Made by a program: the position numbers and the translations under genes. Of a stretch of 63,505 bases of DNA, positions 9,728 through 18,472 are shown piece by piece (the first letter of the stretch is position 1; every line of letters starts with the position of its first letter). A model generated the notes under the pieces. The model was not told where the DNA came from, did not search any database, and saw nothing but the letters and a program-made list of their open reading frames with translations. The DNA comes from a virus. The stretch spans positions 1 to 63,505 of IMG/VR virus record IMGVR_UViG_3300036770_002242, one strand, 5' to 3'.

Positions 9728-10362
9728 ACAGGGTATTCGGGATCTCCGGCTATGAACATGACCCAGACCATCTGCCCCTTATATGGGATCAAACGATGAG
9801 GGGTATGTTCGGCTACTCGAGCTGGGTCAGAAGATCTATTGGTGCCAAAACCAGCAGCTATAGGGTCTATGTCTAAACCCCCGGCTGTTAGGTTTTGTTC
9901 CTGAGAATCATTCCACCGCTGAGTAGTGTTTGCTATTGTATCGTGGGCATGGGTTAATTTATAGGTTGTATCTGGAGTCTTTCCGGCATGGTTGTTTGTG
10001 TGGGCATCATGAGCAAGGCTTATTACTACAGGGTGAGTATGAGCTGTACCGGCTGATGCGGCCCCACTTGTTACCGTAGCTGAGTGGGTAGCGTGAGTCG
10101 CGTGTGCTTGCAGCAAATTAGCTACTTCAGAAGCTAGGTGAGGCAAATGATCTGGATGATTTGCATTAGCTATTATTGGGTTGCAAGCTCTTGCCCATCC
10201 CGTAACTTCTTGACCAGTTGTTTGAAATACCTTTACCTTAATACGTCCCTTTTTTAGGGGATCTTGAATATCTTCGACTTTAGCTTCGTATATGCCAAAA
10301 AACCTATTACGACCTACTGGGTCCATGCCATATTCAGAATCGGCTACATGCTTGTATTTCAT
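9709..10362 (-). CDS. Baseplate central spike (gpV/gp5-like OB-fold, His-rich)
   Basis: A 217-residue protein. The N-terminus 'FGIYEAKVEDIQDPLKKGRI' and 'GWARACNP' fit the OB-fold of phage spikes (gpV/gp5/VgrG). The C-terminus 'KGQMVWVMFIAGDPEYPVW' closes the fold. A middle region of about 60 residues is full of His (HATHATHS, HTHPVV, HDAHTNNH), which could bind metal, as HxH does in P2-like spike tips. The ATG at 10362 was preferred because it forms ATGA with the upstream stop and has GGAGG just before it; a second ATG lies at 10374. Confidence 0.75.
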   Translation of the reverse strand: MKYKHVADSEYGMDPVGRNRFFGIYEAKVEDIQDPLKKGRIKVKVFQTTGQEVTGWARACNPIIANANHPDHLPHLASEVANLLQAHATHATHSATVTSGAASAGTAHTHPVVISLAHDAHTNNHAGKTPDTTYKLTHAHDTIANTTQRWNDSQEQNLTAGGLDIDPIAAGFGTNRSSDPARVAEHTPHRLIPYKGQMVWVMFIAGDPEYPVWIGVQ

Positions 10363-10955
10363 ACAGCCTCCCATTTTACAGTTCTTTTAACTCTAGAAAA
10401 ATTAGGAGGTTTAACAGAATATGGATCTTCTGGTATGACAGTTTCTGGTACAGCTGTTTCTCTAGGCTTTACCACGGAGGTAGGCTCTGTCTTTCCATAA
10501 GTTGGGGTTAAACTAGAACTATTAATTGCAAAAGAATAATCTTTTAAATTAGATTCAGCAGACGTTAATGCTTGATTAGATAGCTCTCCCTGTATATCTC
10601 TTATAGGAGTAGCATTTCTAGCTGAATCAGTGGTATCACCAATAGTGTCAGTTCCTATATCTACTTCCATCATATAGTCAGCGGGACTTCCCCCAAAAAT
10701 ATGTTTTACAGAGAGTACCGTCCAATATCCAGAAAGCCCATTAGGCAACCCGTCTAGATAGATGGCCTCATAAGGCTTTACAAGAGAATTGCCTACAAGC
10801 ACTACTCTCGCCCGGTACTGGTATCGCTTTGCATCAGCTAAGTCGTTGGCAATGTACTTAGACTCAGTTAAGCTTGTAGCTACATCATAAACTTGATGCT
10901 TTTGAAAAGAAGCTACGTTTTCTTCGGTTCCTTTAGTATATCTAGAGAGTGTCAT
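10359..10955 (-). CDS. Baseplate hub C-terminal part (second half of split gpD)
   Basis: A 198-residue protein. Residues about 45-95 ('YRARVVLVGNSLVKPYEAIYL', 'GYWTVLSVKHIF', 'YMMEVDIGTD') match the C-terminal beta-barrel of P2 gpD/T4 gp27-type hubs. The N-terminal hub domains are on the preceding gene, so the hub seems encoded by two overlapping genes (14 nt overlap). The ATG at 10955 has GGAG seven bases upstream. The remaining C-terminal 100 residues are low complexity and may contact the spike. Confidence 0.6.
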   Translation of the reverse strand: MTLSRYTKGTEENVASFQKHQVYDVATSLTESKYIANDLADAKRYQYRARVVLVGNSLVKPYEAIYLDGLPNGLSGYWTVLSVKHIFGGSPADYMMEVDIGTDTIGDTTDSARNATPIRDIQGELSNQALTSAESNLKDYSFAINSSSLTPTYGKTEPTSVVKPRETAVPETVIPEDPYSVKPPNFSRVKRTVKWEAV

Positions 10956-11793
10956 CAAAGAACTCCTCGCTAGGTACTACAACACCTTTGTCTTCAAAAT
11001 TAAAGTCTTTTAGTTTATGCAATGTGGCAATGATGGTTCCAGTACGCTCATTGTAACCGGTGATTATGCGATCAACCTTTGCTCCCATTTCTGGAGCGGT
11101 ATCCGAGATCTCAGGCTTAAAGCTTATTATAGTTCCATAGCTGCGGTTATACTTAACAGATGTGCCGCCTATCTCTGAATCTATGTATTCAAAATAAGGA
11201 GCGCTTTGTTTACTTTTAGTAAAAATTTTATTCTTAGATACAAAATAAATAGTAGTTCCTTCAGATCTTAAAGCAAAACCCGTCTGCTTTGCTAGACGTC
11301 GTAGCAACTGCCAGTCTGTTTGCCCTGCTTGAACTATAGTTTTTCGTACTCTAGGATGGCGTTGAGTAACCGCTTTCATCCCTGTTTTTTCAGCAATCTT
11401 TTTAACTACCTGATCTGCAGTTACGTTTTTATATATTTTTTGATCTGTATTTTTTAATACGTGAGATGCTGAAATACAGATTATATCTGTATTGTTTGAG
11501 TCTAAATCGTCTTTAGGGTCTATAGCATAGACGTAGCCTACAAACTCTTGCTTTATTCTATCTGTAGTAAAGGTGAACCTAACTGGGTCTTCAGATTTAA
11601 TAACAGTATCGTCATTGAAGGGTTTGCCCTTAAAGTGAAGCACTAAACGGTCGTGCTGTTCAGTATCTTGATATAGCTCAGCTCCAATTAACAGCATTTC
11701 TAGATCTGGAGTTTTAGGCAACTCTACTTTATAGGTAGAGTAGTTAGCTGTAGACTCGTATACATAATTGCGTTGAAAGTTATTAGTTGTCAT
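10942..11793 (-). CDS. Baseplate hub N-terminal part (late control gpD-like)
   Basis: A 283-residue protein of the gpD/gp27 hub type. Evidence: an early 'LPKTPDLEMLLIGAELYQD' strand set, 'FVGYVYAIDPKD', and 'VTADQVVKKIAEKTGMKAVTQRHP' followed by 'QAGQTDWQLLRRLAKQTGFALRSEG', which is the classic gpD mid-domain. The hub joins tube, spike and wedges. The usual last barrel is missing here and appears in the next gene. Confidence 0.78.
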   Translation of the reverse strand: MTTNNFQRNYVYESTANYSTYKVELPKTPDLEMLLIGAELYQDTEQHDRLVLHFKGKPFNDDTVIKSEDPVRFTFTTDRIKQEFVGYVYAIDPKDDLDSNNTDIICISASHVLKNTDQKIYKNVTADQVVKKIAEKTGMKAVTQRHPRVRKTIVQAGQTDWQLLRRLAKQTGFALRSEGTTIYFVSKNKIFTKSKQSAPYFEYIDSEIGGTSVKYNRSYGTIISFKPEISDTAPEMGAKVDRIITGYNERTGTIIATLHKLKDFNFEDKGVVVPSEEFFDDTL

Positions 11794-12064
11794 ATGGAAT
11801 CCTAATAACAGTTCCTGGGGCTATGTTAGTTGGATCAACTATTTCTGGATTTATTTCTAAAATTTCCCACCAGTACTTAGAATGACCTATGTACACTTTA
11901 GCTAGGGCACCTAAACTATCTCCGTCAATCCAGGTGTATTCCACATATTGGACAGACTTGCTTTCAGGAAATTTTCTAAAAACTCCAATAGAGTACTGTC
12001 CCGTATATTTTTGTTTTATTTGAAACAAAGGCCCGTCGTAATATCGAGAAACTCTTTCTATCAT
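11783..12064 (-). CDS. LysM-type baseplate/tail protein (gpX-like)
   Basis: A 93-residue protein ending in a LysM-like module: 'WIDGDSLGALAKVYIG', 'YWWEILEINPE', 'IAPGTVIRIP'. Phage tail protein X and gp53-type baseplate subunits use such modules for assembly or peptidoglycan contact. It overlaps the hub gene by 11 nt and follows a large baseplate gene. Confidence 0.8.
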   Translation of the reverse strand: MIERVSRYYDGPLFQIKQKYTGQYSIGVFRKFPESKSVQYVEYTWIDGDSLGALAKVYIGHSKYWWEILEINPEIVDPTNIAPGTVIRIPYDN

Positions 12065-13785
12065 GACTTGGCCTCCTCTCCAGTACCAGCAACTTTAGCA
12101 GCACGATTTTGAAACTCTTGTTTAATCTTTTTCTTTGAAAGTTCAAGAGATGGGTATCTAATAAAGGAGATATTTACTACAGACAGCATTGGAACCATTT
12201 CTTGGGTAAACATAACGTGTTTTACGTCTAAGCTTGCCATGGATCCGTAATACTTTAGATTATTATGTAGATGGAACCAACAAGGAGTACCCGTTATATA
12301 ACCAAAGTCTGAAGTCTTTCCGTCGTAGTCTAATAGAGCAGTTTTTCCAGGATCTCCATTTAAAACTCTGTATAAGAACTCAAGATCGTATTCTGTTCCT
12401 CTATAAAGGATCCCTTCAATTTCTTCTTTTCTTAATGCTCTTGGATAACCATTTGTATAGTCTATTCCATTACTTGTTGTTACCGTTGATTTTAAATTTT
12501 TTAGGGCGGTCATGTCAACAATGCGGTTTAAGTAAAGCTCGATGTTTACTGTTGTATTTCCACCAAGAAGGTTTGCGGGATCTTTGCTGTTAAGCATCCA
12601 ATCTACAGACGTGTTTGTAGTAGTACCGTAATTCATAGATTGAGGGTTATAGGTAAATCTAAAACCCCACAATTTTCTTTCTCCTTTTGTGGGTTTATTT
12701 AGAGCTTCAGCACCATCCGTAGACTGGTATATCTTTCCAAGCCGGTTATTTCTATTATTTAATGCGGCTACAACTCCCCTAGGATCTATGGTTACATCGT
12801 CCCGTTTATTTATAATTTCTCGCGTTCTTTCCCCATGACCTACAGATCTAGTGACAAAATGGTTTGGTGGGTTGTACTGAATTTTGTCTAAATCAGGAGG
12901 GGGCAAAATTTCTCCAAGAGCTGGATTAGGGGTTTCTTCTTCCCCGCATACGGCTCTTACAGCCTGTAATAAAACTTCTTGAGCTTGTCCAAAATAGGTA
13001 TTAGGACCAGTAGCATCTACGGCTTCTCTTCCTAGGTACTGTTCACGTATTTTTTGACCATTTTTACTGTAGTAAACAAGCGTGGTATCAACTTTACCGC
13101 CAGCAACGTTTGTAAGATAAAACCCTACCCATTCATTAGTGCATCGATTCCATCGAGCTCTGTCTGCTCCTACAAGAGTTTTTAAGGCTGGCGGGATCTT
13201 TGGTTGAGTAGATGCTTTTGTAAAATTTAAGGTTTTCATCCTAGCATTTGGATATAAACCTATTTCAACAGGCTCAGGATTAAGAGGGTTTTCTTGACTT
13301 CCAGCTTCAAGGGTTACTTGTATTCTTGGAGTAATAACTCCCTTATCAGTACCGTTTATGAAAAAGGTAAATACTGTGTTTCCTTTTCCTGAAACAGGAG
13401 AGCTCTGTCTAACATAATTTCCAAAACTTTTTGGACAAGTTGCGTAAGAGGCAATGCTGTCTAACCAGCTTTGTAAAACAACTACCCTAACGCCGTCATC
13501 ATCTCCCAACAAACCTACTGGATTTGGACCAAGGCCCGGAGAAGTTTCTTTCCAAACACGTACTTCAAACTTTAATTGGTGCTTATAGTTTACTTGTTTT
13601 CCGTTATCTGGCGATAGCCAGTCTCCAGTTATAATTGGGTCATCATCCCAGCCATATATGCTTGCCCAACCATCAGAGTCTACAGCGTTAGTTGTTTCGA
13701 CCCCAGTGTTTCCACTGCCTAAGTTGTCATCTATAAACTCGTAATAGTCAATGGTATAGAAATATCCAGACTCATATGTCGGCAT
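12061..13785 (-). CDS. Tail/baseplate protein with CIS-tube-like C-terminal part
   Basis: A 574-residue protein. Its section 'GFRFTYNPQSMNYGTTTNTS' (about 370-390), followed by a long beta-rich part, resembles contractile-injection-system tube-associated proteins (Afp7/Pvc7 type), which are also coupled to LysM. The N-terminal 350 residues are not recognised. The position between tape measure and LysM/hub genes supports a role at the tube-baseplate junction. Starts as TAATG with the tape measure stop. Confidence 0.55.
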   Translation of the reverse strand: MPTYESGYFYTIDYYEFIDDNLGSGNTGVETTNAVDSDGWASIYGWDDDPIITGDWLSPDNGKQVNYKHQLKFEVRVWKETSPGLGPNPVGLLGDDDGVRVVVLQSWLDSIASYATCPKSFGNYVRQSSPVSGKGNTVFTFFINGTDKGVITPRIQVTLEAGSQENPLNPEPVEIGLYPNARMKTLNFTKASTQPKIPPALKTLVGADRARWNRCTNEWVGFYLTNVAGGKVDTTLVYYSKNGQKIREQYLGREAVDATGPNTYFGQAQEVLLQAVRAVCGEEETPNPALGEILPPPDLDKIQYNPPNHFVTRSVGHGERTREIINKRDDVTIDPRGVVAALNNRNNRLGKIYQSTDGAEALNKPTKGERKLWGFRFTYNPQSMNYGTTTNTSVDWMLNSKDPANLLGGNTTVNIELYLNRIVDMTALKNLKSTVTTSNGIDYTNGYPRALRKEEIEGILYRGTEYDLEFLYRVLNGDPGKTALLDYDGKTSDFGYITGTPCWFHLHNNLKYYGSMASLDVKHVMFTQEMVPMLSVVNISFIRYPSLELSKKKIKQEFQNRAAKVAGTGEEAKS

Positions 13786-16700
13786 TAGTAGATACCTAAT
13801 CCTTCCCCATACTTAATCTTTGCTTCTAATCTCTTTAGTACATCGTCGGCAAGTTTGTTTGCTTCTCCAACAGATGCTCTTGCTATATTAACGTTCATGT
13901 GTACCTGCACGTCTATTTTAGAGGACGCATTGAAGTTTGCTCCACTACTTCTTTGAACAACTACAGAAGAACCTTCAGTAGCCAAACCTCCAGAAGAGGA
14001 GTTACCCATTGTTTCTGGGCCCCCACCAATTCCAGATTTTTGAGCTATTCGATTAGCGTCGTCCATCCAATTAAGGAAAGTACCGTCTTTATAAACAGAC
14101 CAAGGCTCCCAATTTTTTCCGCCTTTGCTTATTTCAAGCGCTGCTGCAAGATTGTATTTAGGATTTTTTAGTCGAGAAGCATCTCTCCATGGATTACTAT
14201 AGGATTTCCAATTATTTAAAGACCTTATTTGAAACGGCCCATAACTTGGTCCCCACTTACGAGTTACTAAGCTTTTATCTCCAACAGCATCTACTCTTCC
14301 ACCAGATTCTGCCATAGCTACTGCAAAAGCAGTTTTTAAGGCGTCTCCTCTAAAACCAGCTTCATAGAGCATACGCATAAAGCCTGCTCTACTTCCTCCG
14401 GCTATGCCTTGTTCTCCGCCCCTACCCTCAGTATGCCCTGGGTCTAATATATCCTTGTATCTACTATCCTTTGGATTAATTCCGCTCATAAGCCTGTCGT
14501 AGTTAACCGGGCCGTTATTTCCAAACATACTAAGTAATTGCGCTATGGACGGGCTTGTATATTTCTTGCTTAATGGGGTGCCGAAGTCCTCAAGATTTCT
14601 ACTTTCAGCATTTGTTCCTTTGTGGCCCGTAAACGTATTTGCTACTGCGCCTACCATTGATTTTAGTCCACTAACAATTTTAGTTCCTACGGCTTTTATA
14701 AAGGAGAATGCTTTACCAAAGAAACTCTTAGGATTTTCTCTTCCTTGAGCACCGACTCCACCGTGGTCTCTAACTTCAAAGTGAAGGTGAGGACCTGTAG
14801 AACTTCCTGCTCCTCGAGCGCCCTTCTTACCGCCAGACTTTGCAATTACCTGACCTCTTTTTACACGTTGACCTTTTTGAACTAAGATCTCGCTTAAGTG
14901 GGCATACAGAGTCGATTTAACTTGATGTTTAATAATTATATAGAATCCGTATTGTGCATGAGTCCCAGTCTCGTAGACTATTCCGTCAGCTGCGGCTTGT
15001 ACAGGACTTCCTACTGCAACTGCGTAGTCAATACCTCTGTGATTAGAACTAATGCCTGGATTCTTTCTTGCTGCTTCTGCGCGAGGGCCATAATCAGAAC
15101 TAATACGTGTACCTGGTTTTACAGGTGGTTGAAAAACTTTACCGTATTGTGCTGGAGCTCCGCCGCCATCTCCACCAATACCATGTGAGCAACCCATATT
15201 TCCGTGGTTGCACCCGCCGCCATCTCCGCCCATACCAGCAAGGGTTTGTCCAACACCTATAGCTGTACCTATTGCAGCACCTATACCAGTTCCTATTACT
15301 GGTATAAAGCTTCCAATAGCTGCGCCAGTAAGGGCCATACCGCCAATATTTGCTGCGGCAAGGCCGGCTTTTCTTACGCCTGGACTTACTTTTTCTCCAA
15401 ATAACGCGTCTAATCCTTCAGCACCTAGTACTGCAGCTATTGATCCAAGCGTTAATTTACCTTTTGAAGATTTAAGTAGTTTTAATAGTGCTGCTCTTTT
15501 TGTAAGTGCTGCTGCACCAGTAGCTGTAGCTGCTGTTGCTCCAGCCGCAGCGGCTCCTGCGCTAACTCCTCCAGCTGCCATCGCACCTGTTCCCATAAAA
15601 CCAGCTTTGCCTCCAACACCTAACATACGGGCAGTTAAACCTAATTGGAGTGCACTTCCAGCCGCGCCTGCCATCATGCCGCCTAAACCAGATAAGGTAG
15701 CGCCTGTGTTTCCAGCCCCAGGTAAAGTTTGTAAAATTCCTTTTAGAGTCATCAAGCCATCGTTTACTGGACCTAAGATGTCAGCCATAGTGCTAAACGC
15801 ATCGTTTACAGACGCGGTTGTTCTTAGGGAGACGTTGTAGCCACCTACTAATCCTTCTTCGGTAGCTTGAAGTTTTCTTGCCTCAGAGGTGTTGTATCTA
15901 AACTGAGCACGGAGCGGGCTTTCTTTTCCAACGCCCATAATGTCTAATGCTCTGTTAGGATCTGATAAATCTTTTTTAGTTAGGGAAGAGCCTTTACTTG
16001 CTCTTGCAATAATTCCCATCTGTAGCTGTTGCAATAGCTCTGGATTTCCTCCAGAGAGTTGCATGAGGGTCGCATAGCCTTTAGATCCTGGATTAAGGAC
16101 CATCATGGCTTGCTCTTTAGTTATCTTACGTCCGCCATATAGGAAGCCATATGCCTGATTAACAAGCTGGTTAGGAGCAACGAGGTTTCCTTGGCGATCA
16201 CGTGCTCGTATACCCGCACGTAAGAAGCTCATCGCATTTATTCCAGCAAATGCGCCAGCTACTTGTTCATTAGACGCTCCGGTCAAAGCAGACATACCGC
16301 CTACTTGACCCATAATGCGTCGTGAGCTTAAAGTGTTAGCTAAATATCCGCCCTGATAGCCCAGCGTAGCTGCAGCCGCAGTAGGTCCCATGGCGCTAGT
16401 TGCACCGCCACCTACTAGCCTATTAGACTGTGCTATTAGGCCTTGAGCACCCATCCCGCTGAGTCCAGCAAGAGAATCAGCGTAGATTCTTTGTGTAACG
16501 GCGGACATGGTGTTTGGAGCCATGCTGTACGCTGTAGCTCCAGCAGCAAGGCCAATAACGCCCAAGCCCATGGCTTGCTGTTGACGTCTAGTTCCGCTAC
16601 TAAAAGCACCTAAACCTAGTGTTTGACCGCCAACACCTTTGTTCCCGGTTGTGGCTTCAAGTAAAAGATCGCGGTATTCTCTGGCGTTCTTAACTAGCTT

Positions 16701-16835
16701 TTCAGAATAATCTACAAGTTTTTTCATGCCCGCATCGCTCTTAGAAAATACTTTATCTAAGACTCCGGGCATGGATGTAAAGTTTTCGGAGTCCGAAGCT
16801 CCGACCATATTCTGTCCACCGGGTGGAGTTGCCAT
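13785..16835 (-). CDS. Tape measure protein with M23 peptidase and lysozyme-like domains
   Basis: A 1016-residue tail-length protein. Residues 90-540 are Ala/Gly-rich with hydrophobic segments. An M23 (LytM) domain spans about 575-700 with the metal ligands H599-x3-D603 and HLH at 683-685, plus H646. A lysozyme/transglycosylase-like domain follows at about 815-920, with the candidate catalytic E843 in AMAESGG and 'YGPFQI' near 865-870. Just before M23 is a C-N-H...C-S-H cluster (542-551). Such enzymes open peptidoglycan during DNA entry. The gene lies directly after the frameshifted chaperone. Confidence 0.9.
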   Translation of the reverse strand: MATPPGGQNMVGASDSENFTSMPGVLDKVFSKSDAGMKKLVDYSEKLVKNAREYRDLLLEATTGNKGVGGQTLGLGAFSSGTRRQQQAMGLGVIGLAAGATAYSMAPNTMSAVTQRIYADSLAGLSGMGAQGLIAQSNRLVGGGATSAMGPTAAAATLGYQGGYLANTLSSRRIMGQVGGMSALTGASNEQVAGAFAGINAMSFLRAGIRARDRQGNLVAPNQLVNQAYGFLYGGRKITKEQAMMVLNPGSKGYATLMQLSGGNPELLQQLQMGIIARASKGSSLTKKDLSDPNRALDIMGVGKESPLRAQFRYNTSEARKLQATEEGLVGGYNVSLRTTASVNDAFSTMADILGPVNDGLMTLKGILQTLPGAGNTGATLSGLGGMMAGAAGSALQLGLTARMLGVGGKAGFMGTGAMAAGGVSAGAAAAGATAATATGAAALTKRAALLKLLKSSKGKLTLGSIAAVLGAEGLDALFGEKVSPGVRKAGLAAANIGGMALTGAAIGSFIPVIGTGIGAAIGTAIGVGQTLAGMGGDGGGCNHGNMGCSHGIGGDGGGAPAQYGKVFQPPVKPGTRISSDYGPRAEAARKNPGISSNHRGIDYAVAVGSPVQAAADGIVYETGTHAQYGFYIIIKHQVKSTLYAHLSEILVQKGQRVKRGQVIAKSGGKKGARGAGSSTGPHLHFEVRDHGGVGAQGRENPKSFFGKAFSFIKAVGTKIVSGLKSMVGAVANTFTGHKGTNAESRNLEDFGTPLSKKYTSPSIAQLLSMFGNNGPVNYDRLMSGINPKDSRYKDILDPGHTEGRGGEQGIAGGSRAGFMRMLYEAGFRGDALKTAFAVAMAESGGRVDAVGDKSLVTRKWGPSYGPFQIRSLNNWKSYSNPWRDASRLKNPKYNLAAALEISKGGKNWEPWSVYKDGTFLNWMDDANRIAQKSGIGGGPETMGNSSSGGLATEGSSVVVQRSSGANFNASSKIDVQVHMNVNIARASVGEANKLADDVLKRLEAKIKYGEGLGIY

Positions 16836-16990
16836 TAATTCACCGCCTTAGGTCTGCTCATAGCTTTGTCTAACCACATCATTCTTTCTCTAAACGACAA
16901 CGATTTAATATCGCTTAAAGACCATCCTGGATAGAAGTACACTAAATAGTTATAGGCCTCTATAACTAATTCGTAACTTGTTTCATTCTC
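16835..16990 (-). CDS. Frameshift extension of the tail assembly chaperone
   Basis: This frame lacks any start codon before an internal ATG pair but stays open for 51 codons up to a TAA that overlaps the tape measure ATG (TAATG). It begins 'ENETSYELVIEAYNYLVYFY' and ends in a basic tail. It is reached from the upstream gene by a +1 shift at TTT-CGA (16994-16989), where Phe-tRNA can re-pair from UUU to UUC. The shift gives a 320-residue product instead of 271. Two-product chaperones just upstream of tape measure genes are a known tail-assembly pattern. Confidence 0.65.
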   Translation of the reverse strand, partial: ENETSYELVIEAYNYLVYFYPGWSLSDIKSLSFRERMMWLDKAMSRPKAVN

Positions 16991-17798
16991 GAAACAAGTC
17001 TGCCAGGGTTAGTGGCAGTGGTACCTCCGCTTCGCAAGATGTGCACGATTTCTTTATTTCGCTAAGTTGTGGTCCGGGGTTGCGGTCTGTTATGGCCTTG
17101 ATTAAATCACGGCGATCTTTAAGACTTAGGTCCTTGATCTGCTGTACGTTGAGTACAGGCATGCCGTTTATGGATTCAATACAGCTCTTTAACAAGATGG
17201 TGTCTAGTTCAGCTGCATTCTTATTTGTTGCATTTACTAGCGCTTTTTGAGCGCTTCCGGTAGGAAGTCCTACCGTTACTTTTCCTACTTTGCAATCAAG
17301 TGTAAAAACTCGGTCTGACTCATCTAGAGTTTTTGTCTCTACGTCTGTGCTTAGGTCTATCTCAAAGGTCTGCTCTTCTCCGCAGCTAGTGCAGATAGGC
17401 ATTACTTTTACCTTAGGTCCAAACGTTGCAACTCGGATTGCAAGAAGCAAGGCTTCTCGATCTCCGGCTAGAAGAGAATCTAAAGTCTCTTTGTCAGCAG
17501 GCTTATCGCCTACTTTTACTGTAGCTCTTTCTAGAATAGTCAATAGAGCTTTTCCAGGGTCTCCTATGCGAGCAATGATCTCTTCATCGGATCCGGTAAG
17601 TTCTCTAATTTCAGCAGTATTTATAGTTCCGTCAAAAGGATCTGTTAATCCTCCTGGAAGAACTACTGATGTATCAGGTGGTAGCGACACTTCTACTTTT
17701 GGTGTTGGTGTCGCTACCTCCTGAGCAGAAGTAGCTTCTGCTACAAGCTTATTTGCAAGTGCAGGGTTATTTGATGCGCTGATAGTTTCTGTAGCCAT
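16983..17798 (-). CDS. Tail assembly chaperone (T4 gp26-like), short form
   Basis: A 271-residue protein related to the T4 gp26-like baseplate/tail assembly family. 'VMPICTSCGEEQTFEIDLST' and the later 'KKSCTSCEAEVPLPL' supply two CxxC pairs that could hold one zinc. 'GLPTGSAQKALV' and 'LSLKDRRDLIKAITDRNPGPQ' are the conserved helical parts. It lies between tube and tape measure, the normal chaperone site. The end of the gene carries the +1 slippery site described in the adjoining feature. Confidence 0.75.
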   Translation of the reverse strand: MATETISASNNPALANKLVAEATSAQEVATPTPKVEVSLPPDTSVVLPGGLTDPFDGTINTAEIRELTGSDEEIIARIGDPGKALLTILERATVKVGDKPADKETLDSLLAGDREALLLAIRVATFGPKVKVMPICTSCGEEQTFEIDLSTDVETKTLDESDRVFTLDCKVGKVTVGLPTGSAQKALVNATNKNAAELDTILLKSCIESINGMPVLNVQQIKDLSLKDRRDLIKAITDRNPGPQLSEIKKSCTSCEAEVPLPLTLADLFRE

Positions 17799-17819
17799 TT
17801 AGTTTACCTTTTCTTTATT

Positions 17820-18458
17820 TTACAGTGCTGAAATTACTGTAGTGTCTGAGAGCTTCTGTGCAGAACCTGACTGAGTGTAGTTCTTAGCAAAGGTTACATC
17901 GAAGCCTTCGTGTACAAGAGTAATTGATTCAACGAGCAGGGTGTTTGATCCAGCATCAAGATCGCTGTAGGACAACGAAGTTATCCAAGCGTTGTTAACA
18001 CGGAATCGAACAGATGCATGTTGATCATATGCAGTATCCACTGCAGCTGTGCCACCAGATCCAGCGTATGCTGCTGGGTTTGGATGGCTTAGTACTGCGA
18101 TATCTAGATCGCAGCGGAAGTCCGCACCAATTCCACTGGTTGCATTTGGAGTCAACACAGAGAATAGACGGCGCATCCAACGAGCATGAGAATCATTACC
18201 AAGCATTACTCCCTTTGATAGGGTGATTGGTGTAAATGAGCTCTGTCCAGGAATCTGGTGGAAGTTAGTGTTATAGCCACCTTCACGGTAAGCTATAGAC
18301 TCAGTAGAGACACTTAGTCCAGAAAGAGAGACGAAACCCATCTTTCCAAAGGAAGATCCCCACTTAGAATCGTTAGTTTGAGGGAGAAATTCAACCACAA
18401 ACTTAAAATTACGTACCGGATCTGTTAAGAGGGTACTGAGGGTGTTATTTACGGGCAT
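17820..18458 (-). CDS. Tail tube protein (gp19-like)
   Basis: A 212-residue inner-tube protein. 'DPVRNFKFVVEFLP' at the N-terminus and 'GLSVSTESIAYREGGYNTNFHQIPGQ' near 47-72 are typical of T4 gp19/phi-family tail tubes, followed by 'ITLSKGVMLGND'. It is encoded immediately after the sheath gene, the standard myovirus order. Confidence 0.88.
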   Translation of the reverse strand: MPVNNTLSTLLTDPVRNFKFVVEFLPQTNDSKWGSSFGKMGFVSLSGLSVSTESIAYREGGYNTNFHQIPGQSSFTPITLSKGVMLGNDSHARWMRRLFSVLTPNATSGIGADFRCDLDIAVLSHPNPAAYAGSGGTAAVDTAYDQHASVRFRVNNAWITSLSYSDLDAGSNTLLVESITLVHEGFDVTFAKNYTQSGSAQKLSDTTVISAL

Positions 18459-18472
18459 CTTTATCTATCTCC

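Noticed and set aside
15208-15840. 210-residue Ala/Pro-rich plus-strand frame
   Set aside because: Antisense shadow of the Gly/Ala-rich tape measure.
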